A stretch of DNA of 64,000 nt from Rotaria socialis (lineage: Eukaryota > Rotifera > Eurotatoria > Philodinida > Philodinidae). Shown here one piece after another: positions 10,845 through 23,705 of this stretch. Each line of letters starts with the position of its first letter. The first letter of the stretch is position 1. The position numbers and the translations under genes are program-made. The DNA lies in NCBI GenBank assembly GCA_905331475.1, contig CAJNYU010000551.1, forward strand, positions 1 through 64,000, written 5' to 3'. Under the pieces are notes generated by a model. It worked only from the letters and a program-made list of their open reading frames with translations, had not been told where the DNA came from and ran no database searches.

Positions 10845-12301
10845 TTAAACGATAGTATAATAACCATATGTACCAATACCACACATACTATTCTTATTAC
10901 GTGCTATTTTAAAATAGCCGCTTAAGCCCCAACTTTCGCCCCATGAATTTCGAACCACTAAAAATGAAAAAAAAATCAATTCTCTTTTTCAAACAATCCA
11001 ATTAGTTACATACGCCAATAATCTTTTCCATTTTCGGTTCCATATCCAACAATAGCAATAGCATGATCGACTTGTTTTGAACATGCTGGTATATCAATGA
11101 TGCCAGCTCCACGTCCACTTGAAGATCCACCATAAAATTGTAAATCTGTGGTTGTATGAATAGCTGCAGCCAATGGTCCATATGTACTTAAAGCTTGTTT
11201 CATACCTTCTTCGTCACCTCGCATCGTATTTCCGTAACCTCTTATAGCACCGACTTTGGATGATCTTGCATTACATGATTGTTGTGTAGTTTTATATGGA
11301 TAAGATGAATCAGATGAAAGACCTCGATGCTGTTTGATATACTCTAATGTTGCACCTAAATAACCACCCGAGCAGCCATTATTTGATGAACAATCAATTA
11401 ATTCTTGTTTTGATAATTTGATCTTTGAACCAGTCTTGAATGCAAGTGTACCTTCGACAGCTGCTGTAACAGCAAATGCATAACATGATCTACATAAAGA
11501 ATATATGGATAAAGAAGGAATTTATATGATTTAAAGTTAAAACGAACCCACAGCGACCTTGATTTTCAATTGGATTCATATATTGTCTATAATCAACAGT
11601 TCCTTTTGCTGCTACAGGACTTGCTGGTCGTTTAGTGACAGTATTTATGCGTGTACCTGATGGATAATATCCCGGTACAGAATATTTCGATGAACTACTT
11701 GGCTTTTTATAACCGGGAAGAAATTTTTCTTTAAGTTTCTTCTTAATTTTCTTCTTAACAGAATCGACTAGAAAACGTCGCATACGTTGATTCATTTGCT
11801 GTTCAATATTATCACCGGCTGGTTTTTCACCTTGCCCATCTTCATTCAAACCGGTTAGTGTTTTACGAAATTCATCTAAGCTCATATCACCATACTGATT
11901 TAATTGTAATTTAAATGATTTCTCTCCTTCGTCAAAACGAAAATTTTCTTGAATAATTATTTTTAAATTATCAATAAATTTCCCTAAACGTTCTTTTTCT
12001 TCATTAGGTGATGTGTAATTTTTGCGATAATATTTCTTGTAGAGTTTCCATAGTTTTATTGCATATTTATTATCTTTCAATACTTCTAACTTGTCCTGCA
12101 ATTTCTTTGATAATTTCGTCATTGCTTTACCTATTTGTTCATCGATAATCTGAAAATTTTACGGTCTATTGTTCTTTTAAACAAAGAGAGTTATAAATAT
12201 TTTCTTACATCTTGAAACGATTTCCCATCTGTCAACAGAGCATCTTGAGTCTCAACAATACAACTTAAGATGAATATACCAACAAATAGCACACGTAGCA
12301 T
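10845..12301 (-). CDS. papain-family (C1) cysteine protease, cathepsin-like
   Basis: Four exons (12301-12209, 12149-11548, 11489-11014, 10957-10845) give 427 residues. Exon 1 supplies a signal peptide ([18 protein letters not shown]). The propeptide has an I29-type inhibitor helix ([20 protein letters not shown]) and an [11 protein letters not shown] stretch comparable to the I29 N-x-F-x-D region. The mature domain begins near [18 protein letters not shown]. The catalytic cysteine lies in CGSCYAFA, with Tyr where most relatives have Trp. The catalytic histidine is in [10 protein letters not shown] and the asparagine in VRNSWG. Cathepsin L/S-like enzymes act in lysosomes or after secretion. 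The propeptide is unusually long: between the I29 part and the mature domain is an insert of about 75 residues rich in Lys, Pro and Ser ([13 protein letters not shown]). All catalytic residues are present, so it should be active. Confidence 0.92.
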
Positions 12302-14348
12302 CGTCGAAAAAGTAAAATCAATTTGAGACAATAATGATTACAATTTTTATTATATGATCCCTTCTCTTATTTTATCTCCTGTCTTATCGATGCATATCCG
12401 TTTTCATTCGGAAAGAAATTTTATCTACTGTATGTGTATATCTTGCTTTTCTTTGTTTACATTTATTTAGTATTGAAATTTACCATTCAATCAATGAGAC
12501 TTGCTCTTTATATTGTTATCTTTAATGACCGGGGTCAAAATGAAAAAGAAAAAGAAATATGCTGAACATTGTTTTTTTTTATAGACAACTTGTTCATACA
12601 TGCTATAGACATATACGAATGATAAGAAATTTATCGATATCATATGTTTAAAACTTTGGAATGTTGATAAAAAGATGAAGATGTTTTCACTCATCTATTT
12701 TTTTTCTACCGAGTATTTCGTTAGATTCCATCATTTGGTATGCAAAAGTCATTCTCTTATACAGATACTAAATTGTTCCTTCTTTCAATCAAAAATAATC
12801 GATGTCCAAATACAAAGTCCTGAATAGAATTTTTATTCGATTGAAAACTGTTACTATTTTATTTTATGTATTTAAAAGCTACATTTTTGAAGTATTCAAA
12901 AACAAAATAGAATATTTGAGATTAATTTAATATTTCATATCAAGATCTCGATCAGTCAGTGTACTCAGCTTTGTAATAATCTTATTAGTATGTCTTAGTT
13001 ATTTTCTTTGCCTAAAACAAAATTACAAAAAATACATGTTCGTAGTCAAACACAAATTGATATTTTGTAGATTATACGATTGTAATGTCGTTTTTCTATA
13101 TGCAAAGTCAATGTAAGGAATAAATGTTTGAAGCCAATATTGCTATACATGTTATAATTGCCTGTAGATTTTATTTTTCATTTGATTCGATGATTTCAGT
13201 AAAGCAGAATTATATAAATTTTTATCAACGGGTAAAAAAGGAAGTATATAGTTTCCACATAAATTACATGTTATTACATTCTGCACATGAAAGAAGAAGA
13301 GAACACATCAATATAATCGAGGTATACTTTCCTTAGATCCATACACGGCTAAACTGTCAGATAAAAGTTTGTTTCCATTTATGACTGATCAGTAAGCCAT
13401 GTAACGATCAATGGAAATATTGTTGATAGGAAATATTTGTACATATACGCATATGTACATATCTATACTCACCTGATCGACTGAATATGGTTATAAAAAA
13501 AAGTTTTTTTTTTCGCCACAAGGAGACTACTGTCGCCTATCAGGACCATAATCGTAATGACAATACAAATAGTCGCGCACGACAAAGGCAACGACTCTTT
13601 TGCTTCTCGCTCTCTTTCTCTCTCCCTTTTTTGGCTATGGAGATATCTTACTACGATACTTGCGTTTGCAAACATAGAGGCCATGGCCTTCGAGCTTCTT
13701 TCTTCTTCCCTCGCGCTTGCCTTGGTTGTAATTGCTTTCGCATCTTGCGTTACTGTTTCTTGCTTACGCACAAATGCTAAGGTGGTGACAAACATACGAA
13801 AAAAAGTAATACAAAGACACTTTTATAGTTATTCGCTGTTTTTTTTCTGACTCTTTTTCTCGCTTACACTCTCTCCGTCTCTCTCTCTCTCTCTCTCTCT
13901 GTCTCTATTTCTCGAAACGCTTTCTCTCTGTTTTTTGTAACAAAAAAAAAGAAAAAAAATCTAATCGTAGATAATAGTTACTGGATACTCGTATATCGAT
14001 GATGTTCAAAACAAATCATTGGTATTAATCGAAAGATTGAGAAAGAACAAAGGAAAGTTCAAGTTAATTCTTACGTGAATTATTCTAACAGCTGATGTTA
14101 CGACTATTACTATTAACAAAATTTCGACTCAACCTGTATGAAGAAAAAATAAAAAGAGAGAAAGAGTATGTTCTTTACGCGAAATGCGGTGCATACAATA
14201 CCCAAAATGTTTGCACCAGTCGCTAACAGCGTTTGCTCTATTCTCCCCCTTTTTTTTACGTATGCGTATTCGAGTGCACGACTTACGCTAATGCAATCAT
14301 TTTTTTCTCTGTCTCTTTTCTTTTCGTGTCTTTGTGCTCTCTGCTTCT

Positions 14349-14383
<35 letters not shown>

Positions 14384-17139
14384 GCGCACACACATATGCT
14401 TGATGCAGGCATGTGTATGCATGTCCTAATTTCGTTTTTGTCGTATTCTTTTTCTTATGCATTGCACACAAACGATGGCGACACTCGAACTGAGGGACGA
14501 AATCTTACTAAAATGAAGGAAGAATGTGCAAGCATATGCGTAATCGTATATAGGAGTAGACAGAAAGCCTTCGATGTTTCTCTGTTGTTTTTAATGCTTT
14601 TCTCTCTTTTTTTTTCATTCAAGGCCATAGTACAAATCGAAGACACTCAATAAATCAAATAGCATATATAGATATATATATTTAATAGAAAAATATACAA
14701 TAAATATCAGATGCTTTAAACCAAAAACCAACAAAAAACCTATGGGTTCTCTCTCATGTTTCTCGTAGGAGAAAAATAAAATTGAATGAATATTGAAATT
14801 AATCACAAAGGATTACTTACTCATAGGTGACGATATTCAAAAGAAAAAGTACGAATCTGGATATTTTCTCTGTCTCTAACCATCGGTCAATATTGAATAG
14901 ATCATCTATTGACATCAGTCAGATCTATTGTTGCCAACAGAATAGATCGTATCGATAGTCAGACAAAAAACTACAAGAAAAAAACGGCTCTTACCTTTTT
15001 GCTGTATCGAACTTTGATTTCTTATCAGAAAAGCGATACTGATCATATGAGTGTTGATTAGGCATCTAACATATGATGCAATGCAACTACAAAAAGAAAA
15101 GAATGCCTGTACAAAAAGGCAAATGACATTTACATTTACATTAGTAAGTGCATGCAGCAGCCTTGTTATTTGTTCATCTCAGCATCTGACAATGTACATA
15201 GACAAATGATATGGACATTTGTGGCGTGTAGAGGTTTCACCCTTACAACGAGATTCGCTTTTTTGACGAATGGCTGTTGCTCTGTTGGGTCACTGACAGG
15301 ATAATCTGTGCGTTGTATTATCCATCGTTGATGACACTAAAAGACTACACCTCATCTCGTCATCGTCAACGTCATCGACCAAGAATTGGTGATGGATATA
15401 TATATATATAGTATCAACACTGGTTTCCCCCTTTGTTATGCCCTTGTTTAGCAACGAAGGAATCCTCGGATGATGGACAATCTAATTCAGAATCGCAATT
15501 TCAGATCTATCAGATGAGCCTACTGAAAATATACTGATCCTTGGTTTATTTACCAATTTTCTTTTGTTGAAAGGAATATTTACGAGCAGAACATTTCATG
15601 AATTTCAATAATAAATATTACATAGAGACGCGTACTTGATGCAATTTGCCGGCTGGATGATAATCGGTTCGTCACGCTGTGCTTTTATCCTCTTTATCCT
15701 ACGTGCGCATATGTCGATGTATGTCCGCTCCTCTTTCGTTGACCTCCTATTCGCGATGCGATAATCGAAGTTTCTTTTTCTTTTTCTTCTTTTTTTTTTG
15801 TTAGCCTCTTACAACTAGTTCATGAAGTTGTTATAATAAACAGCTAGACAGACACACTCTTTGCTGCAGCATATGGTTTTTTTTGTACTGTCAACGATAT
15901 AATTGTATTTGTCTTTATTGCTCCAATGGATATTATTGTGTCACACATGTTGCATGTCATACAGTGACCGGCTACAGTGTACATAGAAAGCGATAGGAGA
16001 AAATACAGACTTCTATTCGGACAACTTCACAATAACTGTAGCAACAACAATCATTAATCATTCTATCACACATATTTTATCGGTGTTATTTAATCAATAT
16101 ATAAGAATGAAAGAACGATATCTGTCTCGTCATATTAGCATGTAAAAAACGAATGATTCCATTTACTTGCTTTGTTTATTTATTACACGTGTAATCAATC
16201 TTTATTTTGCCCCTAAAATTAGGCGTCAATAATAATATGCATTTTTATGATTCTATGAAACATGAATTGTCGCCTTTTGTTTTGAAGATCAGTAAAAGCA
16301 CGTAGCATTGACTCTTGATGTATGATAGTACCACAATATGCACTAAGTTACTTGTGAGTACAAAAAAATAAATAGACTCAGCTGCTTCCACATAAAAAGT
16401 GTTGAAAAAAATTGTGCATCGAATTACATAAGGTGAATCAGTACAATTTAGCATGAATATGCAAATTGAATAGAAAGGAGTATTAGCAAAAATCCTTCTC
16501 AATATGCTAAAAAGAAAAGAATTACATTGGTTTTTCTTTTTGGATAGCAGTCCATGTGTTGCTAACCTTGTTTTAATGATCAATTAACATATTAAATAAT
16601 ATTACGTGCGCTGTTTCTGTTTCTATCCAAGAGGTCTCTCGTTCTGTTTTATTGTTGCTTATTTTTCTGAATCAGAAAATTTCATCACAGAATTATTATC
16701 GTAAAGTGAGACCAGTAGGTTAAACATTGTTGAAATTCTCCAGTTTGGGCTTCTCTGTTTGGCAATTCAAACTAATGAAAACAAAAATATTATTTTTTCT
16801 AAACCAACGAACTATCTCTTTCTCTCTCTCTGCATGAAGAGAATTCTTTCAGGATACAACTGAATCAAATAGAGCATGTGTACAGGACGCCATTATTTTA
16901 TCGATAGAATTGTCTCATTTCCTATTCTTGATTGAAAATGAACTAACACTAACCTCTGACCCATTACATGCGTTCGTCTCTCAATGTTTTTCTTCCATTC
17001 TACCTAGCCAAGAGAAACATTTCGTTCGCATGAATTCCCATCGGTCAAACGTGATAGTTCATTCTGTGAAAAAATCGAATTATTAGTTGAACGTTTTCTT
17101 TTTGTTCACACGTTTAAAAGTATTCAACATCAACCAAGA
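12302..17139. other. gene-poor, microsatellite-rich intergenic region
   Basis: A 4.8-kb stretch without a supported gene. CT runs at about 13877-13905 and 14351-14379 create overlapping open frames in several reading frames (13.47-13.85 kb and 14.11-14.65 kb). I treat these as artefacts of the repeat. A short TA run lies near 15396-15411. It separates the minus-strand protease from the plus-strand secreted gene, so it holds two promoters; its length is unusual for this otherwise compact window. Confidence 0.5.
13864..14380. repeat. CT/AG microsatellites
   Basis: Two pyrimidine-rich runs, mainly (CT)n, at about 13877-13905 and 14351-14379, with CA/CG dinucleotides following the second. The intervening sequence is also pyrimidine-biased. 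Confidence 0.9.
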
Positions 17140-18035
17140 ATGATTCGCATGACATTGATATTGTGCTTAATATTTTTTATTGAAACTAATGCAAGACGTC
17201 ATCGATGTATAGATAGTGGTGTTCCATTTCCGGAGAAAATTTCCCGCTCACCCATTATCGTTTATGGCGCATCAATAGAAAAACAAATCTATCTTCAATC
17301 GAAGACTGAATTGCTCTTTAATGTTACACTTCAAGTTGACTGTATTTTCAAAGGAGAAGATGTTGAAAAGGAAATAAAAATTACTGAAGCAGGTAAGACC
17401 AGTTCATTTTTTTCTTTATTCGATTATAAAAACATAGAGCTGCGTTTTTGTTTAAGGTATTAAAGCAGACCATACAGCTTGTCAATCGCTTGAGCAGGGT
17501 TCATATTATATCGTTTTTCTTGAAAAATGGGGAACAAATACCAATAGTTATCGGCCAGTGGATTTTCATGAAGTGATGTTTGACAATATGACAAATGAAT
17601 TATTAGAAAAAACATGCCATTTAACACGCATTTCGCCATTAAATTCAACGATCAATGAATGTCCGAATGTAGCAACACATCAATATTGTCCTCGTAAGTT
17701 TTTAATGAAAGATTTATTTTTGTGTTCTATGAAAATCGTTTTCGTGGATGATAGATGATGACAATGATGTGAGCATAACGTCAAGTGAAGAATATTCAAA
17801 TAATGTATATAATTATGAAAAAACTTCTAATTTCGATGATGATAGAAAATCCAATCATCAATCACATGTAATAATAACAAAAGATGGATCTGTAGCAACG
17901 CATAGTAACATTCATTCAAGAAATGATGCACGTTCATCAGCTACAAAGTGCATTTCATTAATTATTATTATGATCATGATTAGCTATGATTTTGAAATGT
18001 TTAATATTAGTCAAGACTATGTTTATTCTTATTGA
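17140..18035 (+). CDS. unrecognised secreted or surface protein
   Basis: Three exons (17140-17392, 17457-17693, 17755-18035) give 256 residues. The start gives a signal peptide (MIRMTLILCLIFFIETNA) followed by RRHRCIDSG. The next 150 residues contain regularly spaced cysteines (CIDSG, VDCIF, TACQS, KTCHL, NECPN, QYCP) and N-glycosylation sites, with the pattern of a small disulfide-bonded beta domain. The order of a C near the start, a KGED turn and a later YIVFLEKWG strand is faintly reminiscent of NTR/agrin-NtA-type OB folds, but I cannot establish this. The last exon encodes an acidic, asparagine-rich linker and a hydrophobic patch (CISLIIIMIMISYDF) about 12 residues before the end, possibly a membrane or GPI-type tail. 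Function unknown. Confidence 0.7.
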
Positions 18036-18876
18036 TTTGTTGCTGTATGTTGAATAAAAATCTATCGATCCGTTCGTTTTATGTGAATGGTTATATCATA
18101 TTGTATCAAAAAAGGATTCTGGCAATTCTACTCAATATGGCATGTGTAGATTAGATTAGTCACATGATGATGCATAAGACTATTGTTTTGGTTCAGAAAA
18201 TATTTTCGAAAGTGAACTTCGTATTTGTAAAAGAAAATTTTCCCGGTGCATATGATAGTTATCAAACTGTAGCATTTCACTAATTTTAAATATAAGCGTT
18301 GTTGTCAATCGTACATAGAGAAGTGCCTAGTTTTTCTATTCGACTTTATTGATTGCCCTATGGGCGCAGAGCTTTTGTAAACTGTCTTTGAATAATTGAT
18401 CTGAATAGATGGTGGTTTTCGGTAAGAAAATTTCGAATAGCAACTCGACCGAGATACTCAGAGTCTCGATATGTAACATACAAAATACTTCCTCCAAGCA
18501 TACATTAATAAATTCTGCTATGATACTTTGGTAGAAACTGGAAAATGTTTGAGATTACTATGAATTGCTATTTCAAACTCAATATGAAAGTACTGATCTT
18601 TCCTTTATAAATCTATATCTAATCGTAAACAATCTTTAATGCAACCAGAAGAAAGTATTTTAATGCAGCACTACAGCCTATCCTCAATTGAGAAGAAAAA
18701 GTTTTCATCGTAAATTATTATTCTTGTGATTCGATTGAAAATATAATATTTTCTTTTACATCAACAATTGTCTTCTTTTTTTTTTCAATTCGCAAACAAT
18801 AGACACACACAAGTTGATGTTACAAAAAAAATCGATAGATGACAATTATGTTATGTGTGTTAACAACTGATGGACT
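18036..18876. other. intergenic, convergent 3' ends
   Basis: About 0.84 kb between two converging genes. An AATAAA-type signal lies shortly after the upstream stop (GAATAAAAAT near 18053). No other feature is seen. Confidence 0.5.
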
Positions 18877-19298
18877 CTAATCGAATAAACCGAAGCCCTA
18901 GGAAAAGAAAAGAAAATAATGAACATATTTAGTTGCAAAACAAAATATTTAAATCTTACCATATCTTCGCCTTCGTCGGAGTCTTCTTTTTCGGGTTTCT
19001 TTTCTTCTTTCTTGGCAGCTTCTTTACCACCCGCAGCTTTCTTATCTTCAGCAGCGGCTGTTGTGGCAGCAGGTGCGGATGCAGGAGCAGCAGCTGGGGC
19101 TGACCCAACATTTCTAATTAAATCTGTGACTTTGACACCTTCTAATGCACTGGCGAAAAGACCTGGCCAATATGATTCAATTTCATAATTGGCAGCTTTT
19201 AAGATCGCTGCGATTTTATCACCTTTGACATCAACATTATCATCAGCTAAGATAAGTGATGCATAGACGCAGGCGAGTTCATCGTTGCTTAAGGTCAT
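18877..19298 (-). CDS. RPLP1: 60S acidic ribosomal protein P1
   Basis: Two exons (19298-18960 and 18897-18877) give 119 residues. The amino-terminal helical domain (ELACVYASLILADDNVDV, then YWPGLFASALEGV) matches P1, which dimerises with P2 on the ribosomal stalk. An alanine-rich hinge and a charged lysine/glutamate stretch follow. The second, 21-nt exon supplies GFGLFD, completing the invariant stalk terminus EDMGFGLFD that recruits elongation factors. The lysine/glutamate stretch is somewhat longer than in vertebrate P1. Length and ends fit the family exactly, so this is among the safest calls in the window. Confidence 0.97.
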
Positions 19299-19592
19299 TG
19301 CTGATTATTTTCTTTTTGTTGGTGATGATAAATATAACCGAGACTTTAATCTAAAATAGAGAAATGATTTTATTTTTATACATATGTTTATTATTTAAAC
19401 AAATCAATTATAATTAAGCGATATTAAACAAGCATAAGAAAATATATGTGATATGACTATAAAAATAAAAAAAGTACTGTTGATTTTTCCGTTTTCAAAA
19501 TATTTATAACGTGTCGGACGGAGTTGCTTAAGATAGATGAAGCAAGTTATTGCGAAATTTCTTCATCTTCTCCAATAGAAATTTATTTGTTT

Positions 19593-22500
19593 TTATTGAT
19601 AATAACGGCAATAATAATTTTTCCATAATTTGATTTGATGGGTACTATTTACTAGTAAAGTTTCATTGGAATTTTTATTATAATTTTTGTTTATATAAGC
19701 TTGACGATCACGTAAAATAGGTGTCCATACTGACATTGTATGTTCAGATAATTTCATATCTGTTCGTAGTTTTTCAGAATTTTGTAAAAATGTGCCATAC
19801 TGACAGGAATACAAATAATCAGCTATCGTTAATAATAATTGTTCGTTAATTTCAAAGGCAGATGGAAACTAAAAGAAAAATTAGTTACTCAGTGAGGATT
19901 CTTATTTTTCTCAAGGGCCGATTTAACATTTACTGTGCACTCTAGTTTCTTCTCATAATAAATTCTATATCGATCCTACAATGCCCCAAAAACAAAAGAA
20001 GATCCGAAATCAGTATGTAAATATTTTTCTTTGTTGCCCATTGAATTATCTTTTTACATCCTAATCAGTTACTATTCGTTCTCCTCTAGACAACGGGTGT
20101 CTACTCATATTTCAAAAACTACTTTACCTGCTGTAATAACTGATATGTACAGTCAAGAAATTGAATAAAAACAGGAGATCGTTCGGATTCGATTTTGTCT
20201 CCATGGCCAATACGCTAATTAGAAAAATGTTATAAAAAGATAAGTTCTTGTCCTTAAATTATACTTACACATAAAAACTTATGACCAAAACTAACCCATT
20301 CTTTTTCTATTAGAATCATAAAGCCTTTTAATGTTCGATAGTATCCATCGAGCATCAGCATTGCTAATGACGTTAACTATATATATGGAAAATTAAATAT
20401 TAAAAAGGAAAAAAAAATTTTTTTTCTTCTATTTACTTGTGCTGTTCGATCCCATCCATCTGAACAATGTACTAATACTGAACGCTCATCATTAAAAACT
20501 AAAGAAACTAATCGATTTGCGGAAGTCAATATTGCCTGGAAAGGAAAAAGCAGTTTTCAGAATAATAAGTCTCATATTAAATTTAATACATACGCGAATA
20601 TGAAATAACCAATTTGAATTTTCTAAATCATTTAACCATGTTTTATCGTCTTGTGGCGCAGTTCGCATACTAATATGTAGTTTATTAAGACTGAAAAAAT
20701 AAAATTTTCTCAACAACAAAAAATGACTCGTTAGTCGTTTTCTTTACCTTTCCCTCATAACATGAATATTTTGTATATTTTGAAATTCGAGTCCACACTC
20801 GGGATAGTCTTCATATCCACCGCCCTGTGCTTTATTGGCTATGGCATTTACTTTAGGACGTGCATCAAAAATAAATAATTCTGAACCTTTTCTTAAATTC
20901 GTATTTGCTATTTCATGTAAATAATCAATATCATGTTGACATTTACGGTTCAGACCAGTCAACGGTTGACTTGCACGTGTTATTGTTGCAAAAGTTGAAC
21001 TAGAATACCAGCTGAGAACCTATTAAAACAAACGTTTAAATGATAGGAAAAGAAAGCGAATTGTTTAATACATACGGGTATGCGATTTCGACTACGAAAA
21101 GTAGCTACATATTGCAATCGTGATGCTTCGAAATTAGATGGAATGACAATTGTATCAGGATATGTATCACAAAATTGATAATATTTATTTATTTCAGTGT
21201 CGATTTTCCAATGTGAATCACCGGTTCGTTGAATACCCTAAACAAAGATGTTTAAATTTAAGGAAATTATTCAACAAGAGTTAAACTCATCAAGTAACTT
21301 ACCATTCTTGTATACTCCTTTATTTTGTTAAACAATTTCCAACCTTCATCAATCTCATTTGGACACATTTTCTGCTTATAATTCCAAGCAAAGAAAGACT
21401 GAAATTAGAAATAATACGTATAAATCAGCTGTTTATATTTATAGAGTGAAATTAAGTTTATGAAAACCTCAACCAAACATTCGGCTTATGAGTAAAACCT
21501 TCTTGTTTAAATTTTCTCGCGAAATAATGATGCCAAGGTAAGTCGTACGAGTTAAGAAACAATTATTTTACAGATATTGTTACAGAATACTGTGCCTTCT
21601 CAACATCAATCATCACAGGAAAGAACTTTTTAGTTTGGTTTAAAACTATTATAGATTTTTAAAAAAGTCTCGTGTGAATACAACACAGACACCCCACGTA
21701 CTAATAACAATCCAGATGAGTCATCAACGATAAAAAGAAAAGTAAATTTGAATTTATTTATCTTACACTATAAAACGCTAGTGGTTTTTTAATATCTCCT
21801 TTACTAATTGAAAATGGAAATGCCAAACGATTCAAATTATCAAACAAATTGCGTCGTTGATGTTGTTCTTTACTATTGGCAAAAAAAATATATCGAAGAT
21901 CCTATTCCAAGAAAAAAATTTTATTGGTTTAATAAGAAATAGTTCTATTCTTACTTTACAGGTAAGTCCAATACCATAAGCAGCACTATCACTTATATTA
22001 CTACGCGTTTGTCCACCGATTTTTTCTATCTGACCTATCATTCCTATTGGAACGTTAACAAGAATCTTCAAAAAAACAAAAAAAAAGAATAATCAAAAAC
22101 AAAAATTAAAGATCTGTGTCTATACTTGAATAGGATCTGGTGATTTTGTAACAAACAATAATCGATATTTGGTTACAATTAACTCACCACGATATGGTAC
22201 TTTTTCTTGACTATGATAAGTTACATCTAATAGAGACAATGTTTAACTTTAACGTTGAAACTTCGATTTTTTTTACATTCTCTTAATTTTACATCTTCTT
22301 CACCAGATAAAAAATTCATCGGCAACGATAAATCTTTTGTAAATGCAACCGTTTGCTGTTGTTCCGGAATCGACATCGTTAATTCCTGTTCAGATTTCGA
22401 TCCTCGTAGACCACCCTAATCAATTAAAATAATTACATTAATCATTGGTTTAAAATAATGAAATTTAGATAAGAAAAATCTGTAATCTGTGCAAATATGA

Positions 22501-22813
22501 AATACATACGTATGCTAGAGGTAGCAAATTAAGTACCTGTAACGAAAAACGAATCAAATTATGATATTAAAATTTGCTGTTTAGCACTTACGTTGGTGGC
22601 TGATGATGCGTTTTCATATGGTGATGAAACAATATCATCATTTAATGGTAATTTTGATACATTATTATCTTTAGCATTTGAACTTAAACGATCGGCATCA
22701 TTCGAGGTTGGTTTGGAACGTACAAGTGTTGTTAGTGATTGTAATGGAATAGATTCATGACTGTTTGAACGTTTTAATTTGTTCATTTTATCACGATCAG
22801 CATCGCCAAACAT
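19593..22813 (-). CDS. myotubularin-family 3-phosphoinositide phosphatase (MTM1/MTMR1/MTMR2 group)
   Basis: About 13 exons run from ATG at 22813 to the stop at 19593. The first 74 residues are a serine-rich lead ([13 protein letters not shown]). A 27-nt exon near 22515-22541 follows. The PH-GRAM domain is visible as [20 protein letters not shown] and [12 protein letters not shown]. The phosphatase domain shows [40 protein letters not shown] and the active-site loop [11 protein letters not shown] near 20440-20470. The C-X5-R signature is intact, so this is an active type, expected to dephosphorylate PI3P and PI(3,5)P2 on endosomes. The protein stops at [11 protein letters not shown], the point where MTMR2 continues into a dimerising coiled coil. 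That coiled coil is absent here, unless a further exon was missed. The nearest human relatives by eye are MTM1/MTMR1/MTMR2. Confidence 0.93.
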
Positions 22814-23144
22814 ATAACAATGTTTCTGGCTTCTTTTTTTTTAATTCAGTAAAAAGATCCGCGATAGTTAAAAATATGAATGGATGTAGAATATAAATAA
22901 ATATAAGTATGTATTATATGGAGAGAAACGTTATTGGTAAAGGATTATGATTATTGAGAATCTTTTTTTTTCAAATAACAGATTAAAAAAGTTTTTCTAT
23001 TTTTTAAAATGAACGTTATTTTAGATTTTATTATGTTGAAAAAAACAATTTTCTAAAAGTGTTTTTCCGCCTGAGGTTACATTTATGAAAAGATGTCGCT
23101 CATCAACATAGAACATTCAAAGGATGTCACACAATTAATTTTGT
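22814..23144. other. intergenic
   Basis: A 331-bp AT-rich gap between two minus-strand genes; presumably the 3' UTR of the orphan gene and the promoter of the myotubularin. Nothing distinct seen. Confidence 0.5.
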
Positions 23145-23705
23145 TCATCGAAATCTCAATCGAAACACCGGTCGTCGTTGCATAAACACTGGTGGCGGCC
23201 GAATTGAAATAACGTTTTGTGGTCTACGAAATTGACTAGCGATCATAAAACGAGGATTTATTATCATTCGCACTGCTGGTCTAGATGAAAACAATCGTTG
23301 AGTTGTTGTTGGTTGACGTTGACGAGTTGTTCGACGAAATTGAATCTTTCTTTGAGAAATTACATCCAAATTATTGCCTGATGATGATTGATAAATTGTC
23401 GATGATACTGGCTGATGATCGTTGTGTGATCGTTCAGATGAAAGTGATGATAGTGACAAGGAACTGTTATGACGAGATGATGGTGGAGCAGATCGATTGC
23501 GAACACGAGGTAGAACATCATATCCAGCTTGTGTACGAGCATGATCTACTGCTTTGAAAAAACTATCTGGTAATTCATAGTTCAACGTATCAACAGATAA
23601 TTTTGATTGATCGGTTATGTTTTCTTGTATAAATTTTAGCGTTGAGTTTAATATACGATGTATAATATTAGTTTTTTGCTCGTGACTTCTCGGCATGTTC
23701 AACAT
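23145..23705 (-). CDS. orphan single-exon arginine-rich protein
   Basis: I do not recognise this gene. It encodes 186 residues in one exon. The first 70 residues look like a small helical domain (IIHRILNSTLKFIQENI, then DSFFKAVDHARTQAGYDVL). A serine-rich low-complexity stretch (SSLSLSSLSSERS) follows, and a strongly basic tail (FRRTTRQRQ, PRFMIASQFRRPQNV, RRPVFRLRFR) dominates the rest. There is no signal peptide or membrane helix. The arginine-rich tail suggests nucleic-acid or chromatin binding, which is only inference. It lies 331 bp upstream of the myotubularin on the same strand. An overlapping plus-strand open frame is its shadow. Confidence 0.6.
   Translation of the reverse strand: MLNMPRSHEQKTNIIHRILNSTLKFIQENITDQSKLSVDTLNYELPDSFFKAVDHARTQAGYDVLPRVRNRSAPPSSRHNSSLSLSSLSSERSHNDHQPVSSTIYQSSSGNNLDVISQRKIQFRRTTRQRQPTTTQRLFSSRPAVRMIINPRFMIASQFRRPQNVISIRPPPVFMQRRPVFRLRFR

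Noticed and set aside
13469..14653. Overlapping open frames on both strands
   Set aside because: They arise from CT/AG repeats that lack stops in several frames; no domain, start context or splice pattern supports a gene.
23285..23557. 90-codon plus-strand frame
   Set aside because: It is the antisense shadow of the arginine-rich orphan gene.
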